Made by a program: the position numbers and the translations under genes
Assembly: GCA_003439945.1 (NCBI GenBank)
Contig: QVRM01000998.1
Location: 186,001-250,000 of the forward strand
Source of the DNA: Dermanyssus gallinae
Taxonomy: Eukaryota > Arthropoda > Arachnida > Mesostigmata > Dermanyssidae
Length of the DNA: 64,000 nt
Direction of reading: 5' to 3'
Shown here: positions 21,862 to 33,803 of the stretch, piece by piece
Position numbering within the stretch: position 1 is the first letter of the stretch
Layout: each line of letters opens with the position of its first letter
Notes under the pieces: model-generated
Seen by the model: only the letters and a program-made list of their open reading frames with translations
Databases searched by the model: none
What the model was told of the DNA's origin: nothing

Positions 21862-22977
21862 TACTGAAGGAAATACTAGACTCTCGAACGGTCGCCTTTC
21901 TCTCTCTCTCTCTCAGGAGCTTTTTCATCAGATCCAATAGAAATATATTAGTTTATCTATCCAGCCTATCGTGCCGTGAGAATGCGAGAACAGATGCCAC
22001 CTCGAAGTCCGATTGCAAGGAAGCATATTTGAGTGTTTCTCTAGCTTCAGCATAATTATAAGCGACACCCAGCTTATATCGTATCGCTTACGTGGGGTCT
22101 TTTTACCAAGGTGTGGTAATGATATCGACACTCACGGGTGAGTTGCTGGTTCGGGCATGCCTCGGATTACCTACGCCCGCCTGCCCGTTTGTCTGTCCGC
22201 GTTCTAATACGCGGCCCCACTAAGTGGATCCTATTGTGTATAGGCCTGACTAGCTGCAATATATGTACACACAAAGACACACACACACAACACATAGACA
22301 TGAATGGATGCGGAAGTCACGCCCGTATGATATCAGAAGCTCATCCGCAGTACCTGTTGATCACTCGCAACGTATTTCGATTAACGTCACAAGCGTTCTC
22401 GGGCCGAGACGTGAATACGAGTAGGGCGGACGATTCGTAGGGCTGCTGGAACGTTCCGACCGCAAACCTAAAGAATTACGTCGAAGCAGCAGCGCCAGGA
22501 ACCAGCATGCAGCACGGGACCCGGTCTTTGCTTGCGTTTACTTGCGCAAGCGACGCGGTGAACGTCGTGCTGTGCTGCCCGAACTGCCCTCATAACGAAG
22601 TGATAGCGACGAGCTGGGCAGTCAAGTTCGGGGCACTAACTTTGGCCTACGGGCCCGCATGCGGACGGCTACGGAACGGAAAGCGTGCGCACACAACGTA
22701 CAATTAATAAAGCAAACAGCAAACTGTGGTTTTTGTTTGTCGTTTCGCCTTGCCCCAAGAAGTCTACGCTGTCTGCGATGCCGCACAGTCGCAGCATCGT
22801 TGCGAGGAGCTGCTCTGAGCTGCTTGAGCTGTGCAGCTAATCAACTAACTCTCCTGTCTGTATAACCTAAGGGCGCGACTGAGCCACAACGAGGCCGTTC
22901 TCGCACTCCAAAATATTTATTGTACGTCTAGGCAGAATGAGTCTCCACTAGCAGGTATCATCATAAGTCTAATCATA

Positions 22978-24099
22978 TATATATATATATACATATACAA
23001 AATCTGATTTTTTGCAAGTGATTTGCATTTACAAAATGGCTAACGTGAAACTGCACGGCTACCACCACCTGGTACGCAAAACCGTGCTGCTCACAAGAGT
23101 GCGCTTTGTATCACACGACAAACTGCTGGTCGTTGTAGGTTCTAATAGCCCAAACGATTTTGGCATGACCATAGCGAGCACATGGCACTAGTCATGCCAT
23201 GCTCAAGCAAGCTCCGGTGAGAGGTTGCTTAGGCGGAGAATTGCGTCTAATTTTTTTTACAGGAGAGACCGTTCGAATATCTCTAGAAACAGCTTGCTAG
23301 TGTTGAACCTTAAAAGCTCTTTCGTTTGCCGCGATTCTTTAGGTTGCCGTAAGGACTAAACAGTTTTTCTAATAGCCTCACTAGGTCGATGATAATGACT
23401 CATTCTCTTCTATGCATTTCCGAAACCGCATTTTTATGATAGCTCTTGTCTTTTATTTAGCAAGTGTGCTTGATAGGCAAATTAGTGGATATAAGCCATT
23501 GTATTTGCAAATCCTCTGCCCACTAGTCTGAAATCTTGTCTCACCGCCCCGTCCGGAAATTTAATGAACAAGAGTTTAACAATTCAAGCTGGAGTTCGGT
23601 CGAGGCCTGTTGTATTTTCCCGTTTTGGTCCGTTCGCTGTCTGTGATCATTGCATATGTGACCTTTTATGACCTCGTCGATGTTTTGGTATATCGCCTTA
23701 GACCTTAAGGTCTGGTTAAAAAGTTAAACCTTATCGTCATCTTCGAAGGCGTCAAGATAGCAGGATAACGTCACCTGTTTCTAAAATAGACAATAGGTAC
23801 AGCCGATGCGTAGTGACGGGTCGACTCGCTTGGTCGCGATAACGGCGAGGGAGCCGGAAGTTCCAGAGATATAATAAAGCGTCAAATAAGTTGCTATTAA
23901 ATTGGATTGCCTTTTTGTGTAGGTCGTTTAGAGATAATGGAAAATGAACACCTCATTTGCCTTGTTCTAGTTTTTCTGACTTGGTCGTTATGAATACATA
24001 ATCCCGCGTTTTGATATGCGGCTTGCCGTCCGACGAATGGCTGTGAAGCTGCTCGCAGGCCGACCGGCAGTAGTACTGACGGTGACTTCACTACACGCA
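22978..24099. other. Non-coding stretch
   Basis: A short TA tract at 22978-22991. The motif gcaagtgatttgcat just after it also occurs at 37161-37175 just after another TA tract; the shared match is about 15-20 bp, too short to define an element. Otherwise nothing recognised. Confidence 0.4.
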
Positions 24100-25010
24100 A
24101 TTCTACTGTAACGCGAAAGCTTTCGTGTCGTCAGTTATTGTGAGAAGCGATACTCGTCGAAATTTTCCACTGAATACGTGCATAATACGGACGGCAACAT
24201 TATACGGCCCACCCGATATAATGACAACGAATCTCATAGCTGCTTTTTCGACGACCCGCTCTATACCAAATATCCTGTGCAGTCGTCCTGTTGTGGAAAT
24301 CTCTGGCCACGCGCCAAGCGATCGTTCGACTTTACATCAAAGAAATGAGCAATAAGACTTGGGCCCATAAGTTGAGCTAAAACCCGTCTGTCATTTTTCC
24401 TGACTGTGTCCATTAAGAGCGGTAGCACAATGTCGTCCGTTTCGAGGTCACATCTTCTGTGGAGTCTCTTTAAAATCTTCTTTGTATACCTTCGATTATA
24501 CCTATGTATTTACACAACTATGAATGCTATTCAGGTGAACGGTATAAAAGTTTGAATAACACATTCGATTTGTACAAACGAAGATACGCCGTACGCCCCT
24601 TGACAATAAAACAGCGAAACCACAATGTTCACAAGTATGGATGCTGCCTTGAATAGTTCTTTGACATGTGCGGAGAAGGTGGGGTCCGCCATGATTAAGA
24701 CTCCAAGATCTCGCGTCACGTTGGCCGTTGGCAGTTTTGACCCGTTCACTAAGTAGTTTAGTCCGGAAGAGCCGCGCTTCACAACGAGACATTTGTGAAC
24801 GGAGAGCTGCATACCATTGTCGACGCACCACCGGCTGACACCGGCCACCACAGATGATGACGATGACCTAAGCGATTTAGGACCGACAGATTTGTGATAA
24901 AACTGCGACAAATGAGTACGTACAAACGAACTGTTGGCGGCTAGCATCTCATCACCTCCAATCTGTGTCCAACGTTCAACTAAACGACCGGTTTGCTTTG
25001 CCGGGAGAGT
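24100..25010 (-). pseudogene. Non-LTR (CR1/Jockey-like) reverse-transcriptase C-terminal relic
   Basis: On the minus strand, 24900-24630 reads SRWCVDNGMQLSVHKCLVVK, then LNYLVNGSKLP, then TRDLGVLIMADPTFSAHV. This is the thumb and connection region of a LINE RT (family pattern: WC..N.M.LN..KC, NG..L, KDLGV..D..L.F..H). Further along, near 24500, IEGIQRRF matches the conserved C-terminal IE.VQRRF block, followed by degraded sequence to about 24100. The palm with the FADD box, the fingers and the endonuclease were not found; an open stretch with GDEMLAANSS at about 24950 may be a corrupted palm end. Stops and frameshifts show it is dead. Confidence 0.72.
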
Positions 25011-25239
25011 GGCCAACCGGACTGTAAGGATACTGCTGACTCGTCACCCTCACGGTGCACGGTCAAGGCGAAGCGTCCGATGCAATCGAACTAGACTAGC
25101 CTTTGCGACCGCACACGATAGAGGGGTGCGGGTCGTGCACTTGCATCTCATCACCTTCGTGCGAGGTCGTGGCGGCACGCGTTTTCGAGAGGACAAAGGT
25201 TGACAGAATTGTTGAAGGTTAGCAATAATGGTCAATGAT

Positions 25240-26427
25240 GATGATTGTGATGATGGCTACGACGACGATGATGATGATGATTGACAAAGACAACGTTTAC
25301 CACTGTGTTTCCCTTGTTACGTGCTCGTATCTAGTGGGTAGTGCTTTTGCGAACATGTCGCCGCCTCCGCCGCTATCTGCTAGTTAGGCGGACCGAACGA
25401 GTCTCTCTGCCTTCCCTTCAAATAGTGTTCCTGTTTAGTCAATGGCGCGGGGGGGGGGTCTGGAGGTGTAAGCGAGGAAGTGGCTGGGTCGAAGGGGGGG
25501 GGGGGGGGGTGCGCACTGCCTCCGGTGAACGTCACCGTTTGGCAGAGAGCACATAGCAGAGAAAGGAAGCTGCGTTTGTCTCCGTGCGACGAGCTCTTCA
25601 GCCAGCGACCTCGACGTTCGCTCTGGCTATACGACGACAACTGGCGAGGAAGTCCGTGTGTGTCACCGCTGCAACTGTGGCCGCAGTCGAGGTATCAACA
25701 ACAGCAGCAGCAATAGTAGGAGTAGTAGTAGTAGTAGTTGTTGTGGTTGTTGTTGCTATTGTTGTTTTTTGTTGTTGCTGTTGCTGTTGTTGCTGCTATT
25801 GTTGTTGTTGTTCTAGCTTTTCTGGCTGTACGACCGAACGTAGCAGTGTATCTCGTGCAAAGGATTCTTGTCGCTACTTGTTGCTGTCGTCCTTGGGCTT
25901 CCTTCACGTTTCGTCCTCTTCAACCTACCTCTTTCCGGCGTTGCCTTTTCATTCATCGTTCCTCTCCTCGTGCACCACCACCACCTCGAGTGCGGCGTCG
26001 TGGAGCTAGCTCCTTCTCGTCGGCCCGACTCGTCGTCGAATCATAGACGCCGGTGCATACTAATTAGCTGTAGAGGCAAACCTGCTTGTGTCGATGCTAC
26101 ACTCAATGGCTGGCTGGCTAGTTGGCTGGGAGGCAAGCTCCAGGTACGTAGCCCCAACGGGCTACGTGTTTTGGCCTAGCTGGTTCAGCTGCTGCTGCTG
26201 CTTCTGTTGCTGCTACTGCTGCTGCTGTTTGTGATGGCGGTTGCTGATGGTGATAGCTGAGACGGCTTAGAGACGGCTCTATTGTTCTTTCGAGGCGAAG
26301 CTATTTTAGACATGACTAAACAGCGGCGGGGTATCAGTAACAGCAGTACAACTTGTCGCTGTAGCATTTGTCGTAGTAGTGGTAGTAGTAGTAGTAGAAG
26401 CGTTGTTGTATAGTAAATGGAGTAGTG
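25240..26427. repeat. GC-richer region of trinucleotide and poly-G runs
   Basis: Holds (GAT)n near 25260-25282, G-runs at about 25450-25458 and 25493-25509, (GTA)/(GTT)/(GCT)n at 25696-25815, and (GCT)n at 26189-26230. The long open frames here (poly-Val, poly-Cys, poly-Leu products) follow from the triplet period and are not called as genes. Confidence 0.75.
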
Positions 26428-26621
26428 TCGAGCCCGGTGGCGTGGCGGTGGCTTAAGTCTGCGCCCCGCGACCGGAGGAGACACATAGCAGGTGCGCGGG
26501 TTCGAGCCCCACCGTTGCACCGATTTGTATTTATGGGGGTAGTCCGTCTATGAAGCAATAGGAAAAACAGTTCCGTAGACGTGAAATCTTGGCTAAGGGT
26601 CAGCCCGAAAACTTTACTTTA
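26428..26621 (+). mobile_element. tRNA-derived SINE, family B (copy 2)
   Basis: Head ggtggcgtggcggtggctta, box B gcgggttcgagccccac at about 26496-26512, body tatttatgggggtagtccgt, then tatgaagcaatagg, then ggtcagcccgaaaac. Flanked by (TAG)n triplets on both sides (26370-26400 and 26621-26642), so it probably inserted into a (TAG)n array. Confidence 0.83.
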
Positions 26622-26642
26622 GTAGTAGTAGTAGTAGTAGCA

Positions 26643-29600
26643 GGCGTAGTAAATGTAGTATTTATAATAGGCGTGCTAGTTGAAGTAGTTGCAGTTAGAT
26701 TCAGCATCGTAAAACAAAAGCAGTTCCGATGAAAATAGCTGTAACATACGGTCAATGAAAAACGTAGTCAGATACGCATTACCATAAGCCCAGCTAGACA
26801 TGCACGTGCTCGTACATAGATGTACATACACTTGTATACAGTCGCAAGCCGCGAGTGTGAGTAGAACAGGACATAAACTGGGTGGAAGGAGGTAGGTATA
26901 AGGAAGCGGATAACCCAATCGAGGAAGGGGAATCTCAAAAGAAAAAAGCGGACGGACGGAAAGATGCTACTAAAAGGAATACAAAAAGGAAGCCATTGTA
27001 GCCTGTGCTGTATGGACGTCATTATTCTAGTCTCTCTTATCCCTGGGGCAATCTTAAGTTTTGGCTCGCCAGAATCTCGGGGGGCGGGGGAATTACAAAG
27101 TATCCAATAATAACAAAAACAACGACAACAACAATACCAGCAACAACGACGATGACAACAACAAGAAACAACATTAACAACAACGAGAAACAATAACAGT
27201 AGCTGCTCCAGCAATGGCAACAGCAGCTTTGGTGTTGCGCGGTTAATCCATCCGATATCTTCGATAGACACCTCGAGCGTCACGTGACGGTTGGCGGCAC
27301 CCAGAACGGCAACCCGGCAGTCGGTGGCGCCTGTCTATGTCCTTGTGTTTCTCCTTTCTTAAGTTAATTGGTGCGCTTTCTTGCCTCCACTCCCCCGTAG
27401 TATCTCGTCTACTCTACGACGCCGCTGCCTCTTCCGCGCTCTAAGCTAGCGTAGGATGGATGTATCGACGTTGGCGTATCGAAACGTTTGTGGAGGACTA
27501 CGAAAAGACTCAGGGCCAGCAAAAGAGATCTGTGGGTTGTGAGTAGATTATCTACTATAATAATTTGTCTATTGCCAGTGGTTGTAGTGGTAGGACACTA
27601 CCAGTGAGCTGATTTGCAATAAGTCTCCTTTCTCGGTAGTCGTACGGATCATCTTAGTTTAAGCCAACAACGGTAACGGCAGCAGCAGCATCAACAGCAA
27701 CAACAACACAATAACGACAAGAAACACAACAGCAGCTAGGGTCGCAGTAAGGTGCGAACCAAACTACTAACCACTTGGTGTTTTGTGTCAAAATTGCCAT
27801 CGTGCTGCTGCGACAACGACGACGATGACTGTCTGGTACAGAAGCAACTCTAACTCTTACTACTCTAGAAGCCGACTATAGAAGCCGACTGGCATGACAT
27901 TCGTCGTAGTCGTAGTGGTTGACAGCTAAAGGAAGACTTTTCTCCTAGAAAAGAACGAGCAGGCTTGAGAAGTCCGTAGCACCTCGGCTTTTCCAGTCCT
28001 CTACGACGACGTGAGTAGTGCCATCGAATGACGACGGTGAAGACGACGATGTGGCACGACACGGACAACGACACCAACACCAAGCATACCATCAGTACTA
28101 GTAATAATTATAATAATACCAATAAGCATCATCGTCATCATCTTCATCATTATATGAGCAACTGATACTGACAACGGACTGAAGACGGGCCAAAGACGGA
28201 TTCTCTCGCTATAGACGGATTGTCTCATTATAGACGGATATTCGCTCTATCCTGTCTCTCAGCCTGTCACAGCGTATCTGCCTGCCTGCCTGCCTGTCTG
28301 TGTCTATGAGCCCAAGTGAACTCCGCCAGCCCCGCCTACGACCCGCTAAGGTCATACGTGTGCTTTTGTCTGTCGGCTTGATGGTGAGTGATGAGCTGCG
28401 AGAGGGCGAGGCGATGTTCGAGATGGTCCTCTATTCGTGGCTCTGAATCGCTAAATGATTGACTCAATGGCTGACTGAACGGCTTACTGACTGAGGAGAG
28501 CTGCTGCTGCTACTGCCGTCGAGGACCTTGAGGACGACCTTGACGACGACGACCCCGGCGAAAGCGACGCGACCCTGCTGGGCGGTGGGTGTGCCAGCCA
28601 GGAAATTAAACAACAGACGGCTGCCCGATCACAACAAGTAACAATATTCTGTGCGCGGTCGTTTGATATCGTGTTCCGTGGGCGCTTAATAATGATGACG
28701 AATGAAATGTCGTAATAGAGAGGCGAAGGACAGCGACCGCGAGAGAGAGAGAGAGAGAGACAGAGAGATATGTGTAAATGCGTGCCCTCAAAGACGCCCA
28801 ATGGAGTGCGGCATTTTTCTTTGGTACCTGCTTGTGCATGCATATCCGCATGTGTAATGAGTGAGTGTAATATGTGAGGTGTATGTCGGTTGGTACGATG
28901 AAGCGTATACTTGCGGATGAGCTCGTAATTATTATAGCGTAACTAGTATCTTATAATCAGTACTACATAACAGAGCGGGTTGCGACCCGCCACGCCATAT
29001 CGTTATCGACGCCCAGTACAATCGTCGAATGCACGTCAAAGCTGTAAAGCTGCTTTGAGTGCTTTTTTGTATTAGGCTTCTGCTGTTCGGTCCTTCGTGA
29101 GGTGGACGTCAGGTGCACGATTCGCACGAACGAATCTTCTATGCACCTCTACGAGACGAGCTGTTTGCTTACTGAGCTTAGTACGCGCGCTAGTGTCTGT
29201 GTGTTGAAATGCTTTTTTTTGTTTTAATGTTTCACTGCACGCCTAGCTGGAGTATGTGCAATCATTGTGTGATTAAACTCGCTAGTGGTGTTGGCGACTG
29301 ATTTGTCAGTGCGTGTGTGTGAATAATTGTGGATAATTGTAACATACATGTGAAGGTGTTCAGTTAGAGCGGCTATCGTTCTAGCTGTAGGAATCAGTCA
29401 GTTCATGGTCAGGAAGCGTGGAGCAGCAGGAAACTTCGTGCGGTGCCCGAGACGTTCCGCTCGATTATTTTGGTTCCGTGCCACCGTTCACTGACAACCA
29501 CAACCACAAAAAAAGATGGCAGTTCGGCAGCCGTTACTGCTGCTGTAATACTGCCGCGTGAAATGTATTATTAGAAAAATTCAAAACAAAGGGAGCCGGC

Positions 29601-29699
29601 AGAGCGGCTGCATTCGATTCGAATCTGTTGGTGTGTGCGTGTCTATGTGTGTAGTTAACGGTGCTCAGTAGCTTTATTGGCGCATCATCTACATACGCA

Positions 29700-29734
<35 letters not shown>

Positions 29735-30390
29735 TTATTTATGTACAGTTTTTGTACAGACGTCGCGTACGCGAAGTGAATTGCACGCCGGGAGCATGAC
29801 CCCGAATACGACGTGGCCGCGGTTCTAAGGTCACAGCCTGAAAACTGGCCGTCGTAGGCAACGTTCATCGAGGAGCCCGCGGGGACGTCATTGGCAAACG
29901 CCGCGTCACGTCATAGTCCGCCACCGTGCACCTTTTGGCTGTCCGTCTATCAATGCTGTGACGATATCATTGAGACGATAAAGTGAGAAACGGCAACGCC
30001 CGTTGAGGTTGACGCCTCGCCGTCGTTTACCCACATCTACCCATATCTCTAGGGCTTAATGGAGCCCAATGGCGGCAAGTTCTTTGTCTATCGGCCGCAA
30101 ATATTGGCATCGTTCACCAAATGCAGCACGCATTTGTTGTCATCATCGACTTGTGGCCCAGCTTGTCGGCTGTGTTAGGCTGTTGGCACAAAACAAATGA
30201 TAGCCGGAAATGTCCTGATGATAATGACGACGACGATGATGATGATGATGATAAGGAGGATGATGTTAATTATTATAACTGTCAGTACTACACTTCTAAA
30301 TGCGTACGACACTCCCAATACAAAGTGGTGCGCCAGTGCATACCTAGACGCGTCGTCTAATCCCTGGAAAGCCTAATGTACCATGGTACC
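26643..30390. other. Long non-coding stretch with simple repeats
   Basis: Contains (AAC)/(ACA)n at 27115-27200 and 27680-27735, (TGCC)n near 28271-28290, three tatagacggat-like units at 28190-28242, (GA)n at 28741-28762, a (TA)n tract (29703-29730) and (GAT)n near 30228-30251. No exon recognised. Confidence 0.4.
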
Positions 30391-31371
30391 GTACCGTACC
30401 CGATATACGCACTCAAAGACGGTGCAGTAAACAAACGCTGAACGCGAACAAAGAAGCCCGGGCACACTAACAATGAGTAAGATGCGGTGGTGATTTAGAT
30501 TTAGTGATTTAGTACTGAACATGCAACGAAAAAATTGTGTAGTGGTGACATGACACTAATTGTCTTAAAATTGTGCTGTGCGACTCTGCGTATGCGTGCG
30601 CAAGTGTTGGGGGTGAGTTCAAAGTGTTAGTGAACATATGTTGTGTGCGCATAGTAGAATACTGTTACTGATAGACTATTGACTATTGACTGCACAGAGT
30701 ACGACGGAAGTATCGTTGCCATAACCTTAAAGGCAGGGGCAGCTCAAGAACGCGGTGTGCCTCACCAAAGCACGATCCTGAGCGGGACCGTTAGGAACTT
30801 CGAACGGCTGAAATGATGGTGTTGCTGGCGTACGGCCTCATTGCGACGAAGATCGACAATGGGATATCACGGTACGTACCGTACCCGATATACGCACTCA
30901 AAGACGGTGCAGTAAAAAAAACGCTGAACGCGAACAAAGAAGCCCGGGCACACTAACAATGAGTAAGATGCGGTGGTGATTTAGATTTAGTGATTTAGTA
31001 CTGAACATGCAACGAAAAAATTGTGTAGTGGTGACATGACACTAATTGTCTTAAAATTGTGCTGTGCGACTCCTGCGTATGCGTGCGCAAGTGTTGGGGG
31101 GTGAGTTCAAAGTGTTAGTGAACATATGTTGTGTGCGCATAGTAGAATACTGTTACTGATAGACTATTGACTATTGACTGCACAGAGTACGACGGAAGTA
31201 TCGTTGCCATAACCTTAAAGGCAGGGGCAGCTCAAGAACGCGGTGTGCCTCACGCCAAAGCACGATCCTGAGAGCGGGACCGTTAGGAAACTTCGAACGG
31301 CTGAAATGATGGTGTCTGCTGCTGGCGTACGGCCTCATTGCGACGAAGATCGACAATGGGATATCACGGTA
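30391..31371. repeat. Direct tandem duplication of about 490 bp
   Basis: Two head-to-tail copies (about 30391-30875 and 30876-31371). The landmark cgatatacgcactcaaagac starts at 30401 and 30886, and gggatatcacgg at 30861 and 31358. Copy 1 is shorter by 12 bases in total. Every difference I can see is a 1-4 base loss in a homopolymer or short repeat, plus one C versus AA change in an A-run. The unit has no recognised gene. Confidence 0.95.
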
Positions 31372-31472
31372 ATTAATGCACTTTGCGACTCTTTCATGTT
31401 TCGCACGCAAAGCGCGTGCATGGCGAACTTCGGCCGTATTAAAACAACCAAAGAAATACATGCAATCGATAT

Positions 31473-31497
31473 GTATATATATATATATATATATATA
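31473..31497. repeat. (TA)n tract, left flank of the mariner
   Basis: About 12 TA units ending in the TA target dinucleotide at 31496-31497. Confidence 0.93.
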
Positions 31498-32796
31498 TGA
31501 GGTGTGTTCAAAAAGTATCAGTATAGTTTGTGTTTTTTCAAAAATTATTCATTTCCCCTTCAAAGTAATCCCCATGAGATATTATACACTTGTGCCAACG
31601 GTTTTTCCAATCTTCGAAGCACTTCAAAAAACCTTTTTTTTTAATCTTGTTCAGCTCCTCCTTCGATGCCGTCTTTATCTCGTCAAGCGTAGCGTAACGT
31701 CGTCCTTTCATGGGCCTCTTCAGTTTAGGGAACAAGAAAAAGTCACAGGGGGCCAGATCTGGGGAACACGGTGGCTGCGGCATCATTAGTGTGTTGTTTT
31801 TGGCCAAAAACTCGCGCACAAGCAACGATGTGTGAGCAGGGGCGTTATCGTGGTGCAAAAGCCAATTTTTGTTCTTCCACAAATCCGGGCGTTTCTGGCG
31901 GATTGCTTCGCGCAAATTGCGCATAACTTGCAGGTAATATTCCTTATTGACCGTTCTACCCTGTGGCAAGAACTCATGATGCACCACGCCCCTGCAATCA
32001 AAGAAAACTGTCAGCAAAACTTTCACATTCGACCGAACTTGGCGCGCTTTTTTCGGTCTTGGTTCGTGCGGCAGCTTCCATTGAGATGATTGAGCTTTGG
32101 TTTCCACGTCATAACCATAAACCCACGATTCGTCACCAGTTATGACCCTCTGGAGCAAATTTGGGTCGTCGCGGACAGAGTCCAACATCTCATTAGCAAT
32201 GTTCATGCGATGCTGTTTTTGGTCGCAATTGAGCAACTTTGGTACGAATTTCGCGGCGACCCGTCTCATGCCCAAATCATTGATAAAAATCGAATGGCAC
32301 GAGCCAATCGATATGTTTAGGTCCTCAGCAACTTCTCTAACGGTGATTCGACGATTGGCCAATACCATTTTCTCCACTTCATTAATTTTTTCGTCTGTTG
32401 TTGAAGTGCTCGGGCGTCCGGCACGCTCTTCGTCGTTCACATCTTCTCGGCCTTCTGAGAACATTTTGTACCACCAATAAACGTTGCTTCGGTCCAAGGT
32501 AGCTTCTCCGTATGCCACAGTCAACATTCGGAATGCATCCGCGCACTTAATTTCGTTTTTCACACAAAATTTGATACAGGTTCTTTGATCCATTTTTTGA
32601 ATAGGTAAAAATCAAAGACGATCCAAAACACGTGCAAGCAAAGCAGCTGTCAACAATTAAGTGAACATTCAAAATGGCCGAGCTTGTCGGCATAAGTGAG
32701 AGACATGAGTACCAACATAACGCCACAAAAAATCGGAATTCGAATATACGTAACCCGCGAAAATTCAAAAGTCGCGATACTTTTTGAACACACCTC

Positions 32797-32797
<1 letters not shown>
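31498..32797 (-). mobile_element. Complete mariner transposon, 1.3 kb
   Basis: Both ends carry the same terminal inverted repeat, reading inward gaggtgtgttcaaaaagtat followed by c: 31499-31519 on the + strand and 32776-32796 in reverse. One further terminal base differs (T on the left, C on the right). TA dinucleotides flank it at 31496-31497 and 32798-32799, consistent with the TA target duplication of Tc1/mariner elements. Total length of 1300 bp is standard for mariner. It sits in what was one (TA)n microsatellite, whose other half continues at 32798-32831. It carries the intact transposase at 31538-32593 with short untranslated spacers on each side. Confidence 0.93.
31538..32593 (-). CDS. 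Mariner transposase, 351 aa, intact
   Basis: Cut-and-paste DNA transposase of the mariner family; it binds the terminal repeats and moves the element into TA sites in the nucleus. The N-terminal two-helix DNA-binding region spans about 1-110, with RAGRPSTS at about 58-64 as the AT-hook-like linker. The mariner linker motif is present in variant form (KFVPKLL, 115-121, for WVPHEL). The catalytic triad is complete: Asp154 in ITGDESW, Asp249 in LLHHDNAPAHT, and Asp284 in CSPDLAPCDFFLFP. That leaves exactly 34 residues between the last two (DD34D). The C-terminus CFEDWKNRWHKCI..GDYFEG is the family end. Length matches full-length relatives (about 345-350 aa). The start is the first ATG, about 200 bp inside the right terminal repeat. 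No stop or frameshift. Same broad clade as the human GVQW3/FLJ37770-type mariners; subfamily not fixed by eye. Confidence 0.96.
   Translation of the reverse strand: MDQRTCIKFCVKNEIKCADAFRMLTVAYGEATLDRSNVYWWYKMFSEGREDVNDEERAGRPSTSTTDEKINEVEKMVLANRRITVREVAEDLNISIGSCHSIFINDLGMRRVAAKFVPKLLNCDQKQHRMNIANEMLDSVRDDPNLLQRVITGDESWVYGYDVETKAQSSQWKLPHEPRPKKARQVRSNVKVLLTVFFDCRGVVHHEFLPQGRTVNKEYYLQVMRNLREAIRQKRPDLWKNKNWLLHHDNAPAHTSLLVREFLAKNNTLMMPQPPCSPDLAPCDFFLFPKLKRPMKGRRYATLDEIKTASKEELNKIKKKGFLKCFEDWKNRWHKCIISHGDYFEGEMNNF

Positions 32798-32831
<34 letters not shown>
32798..32831. repeat. (TA)n tract, right flank of the mariner
   Basis: About 17 TA units starting at the mariner end. Confidence 0.93.
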
Positions 32832-32835
<4 letters not shown>

Positions 32836-33748
32836 GACAACCGCGCATACCTCATAGACGGGTCTAAACTGCAAAAAATGCATCCGATTTTCCGTTTAGG
32901 TGTAGTTTGTATATATATATATATATATATATTTAAAGAGATAAATTAAAATATCAGTAAAAGTAAAAGTGACAAAAAACAATCACACTTATAAGCCTAT
33001 TCAGACATATCCTGCATTATATCGTGTGCCTCGGCGAGGACGTTTATTCCCCCTTCTGTACATGGTTATTGTTTTGGATATAAAAAATAACCTAGCGTTA
33101 AATAGCTTAAATATGCAGATGACACATAACTTTTATATTCTGTTCGCTTAAGTGACTCTCATGCTGTTCTGCAATTGGCTGTTAACGGCATTTCTTGATG
33201 GTGTTTTAGAACTAATACTAATAACCTCACCATCTAAATGCGTAGTACTGAAAAATGAAGTACTTGACTTTGACTACAAAATAAACGACTACATTTTACC
33301 GACTCTCTTATTCACGGGACCTAGGCATACATATTACGTCTAATCTTGATTTTAGCCTCCACATTACCAGTGTTGAGGAGGCATTATTGCGTCTTGGTAA
33401 TACCATCTTTTGCTCCTTTATTTTTTTTTGCTTGGCGCATGTCGAAATAGGCGCATGCAGATCATTAAACAGTACTCGTTACTTAGCGTTAAGTTACGCT
33501 TTTTTTGCATGAATACGTATACTGGAAAGAATACATATATGACTACGATAAATAGTAGCGCCCTTGTATGTGACAATAAAAGTAATCTTATGTTAAACAT
33601 TAATATACACAGATAAATAATGACAAAAATACTCTAAGGGCACCGTGCACTTACACAAATATTTCTGCAAAATGCGTTTTTAGTGTTTCTTAAAAAATAG
33701 TAGGCACACCGTCTGCATGCCTACCTTTGCTTCACTGTTTACCAATAC

Positions 33749-33803
<55 letters not shown>

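Larger units (their letters stand above)
18066..22980. other. Non-coding stretch with simple repeats
   Basis: Contains pyrimidine-rich DNA (18640-18720), (AG)/(AC)n-rich DNA (18930-19100), a (TA)n tract (19179-19221), (ATT)n (20120-20154), a (TA)n tract (20645-20671), (CT)n (21898-21914) and (AC)n (22263-22290). A purine-rich open frame at 18422-18616 has no family resemblance. No exon recognised. Confidence 0.4.

Noticed and set aside
22507..22865. GC-rich open frames at 22.5-22.9 kb
   Set aside because: Two frames open by composition; no domain and no splice support.
31243..31500. Possible exon at the end of the duplicated unit (HCDEDRQWDI before gtaatt)
   Set aside because: The other two frames have stops, the open frame starts mid-unit without an acceptor, and no protein family fits; the unit itself is probably an assembly duplicate.
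31786..32480. Four + strand open frames over the mariner
   Set aside because: Antisense shadows of the intact transposase on the minus strand.
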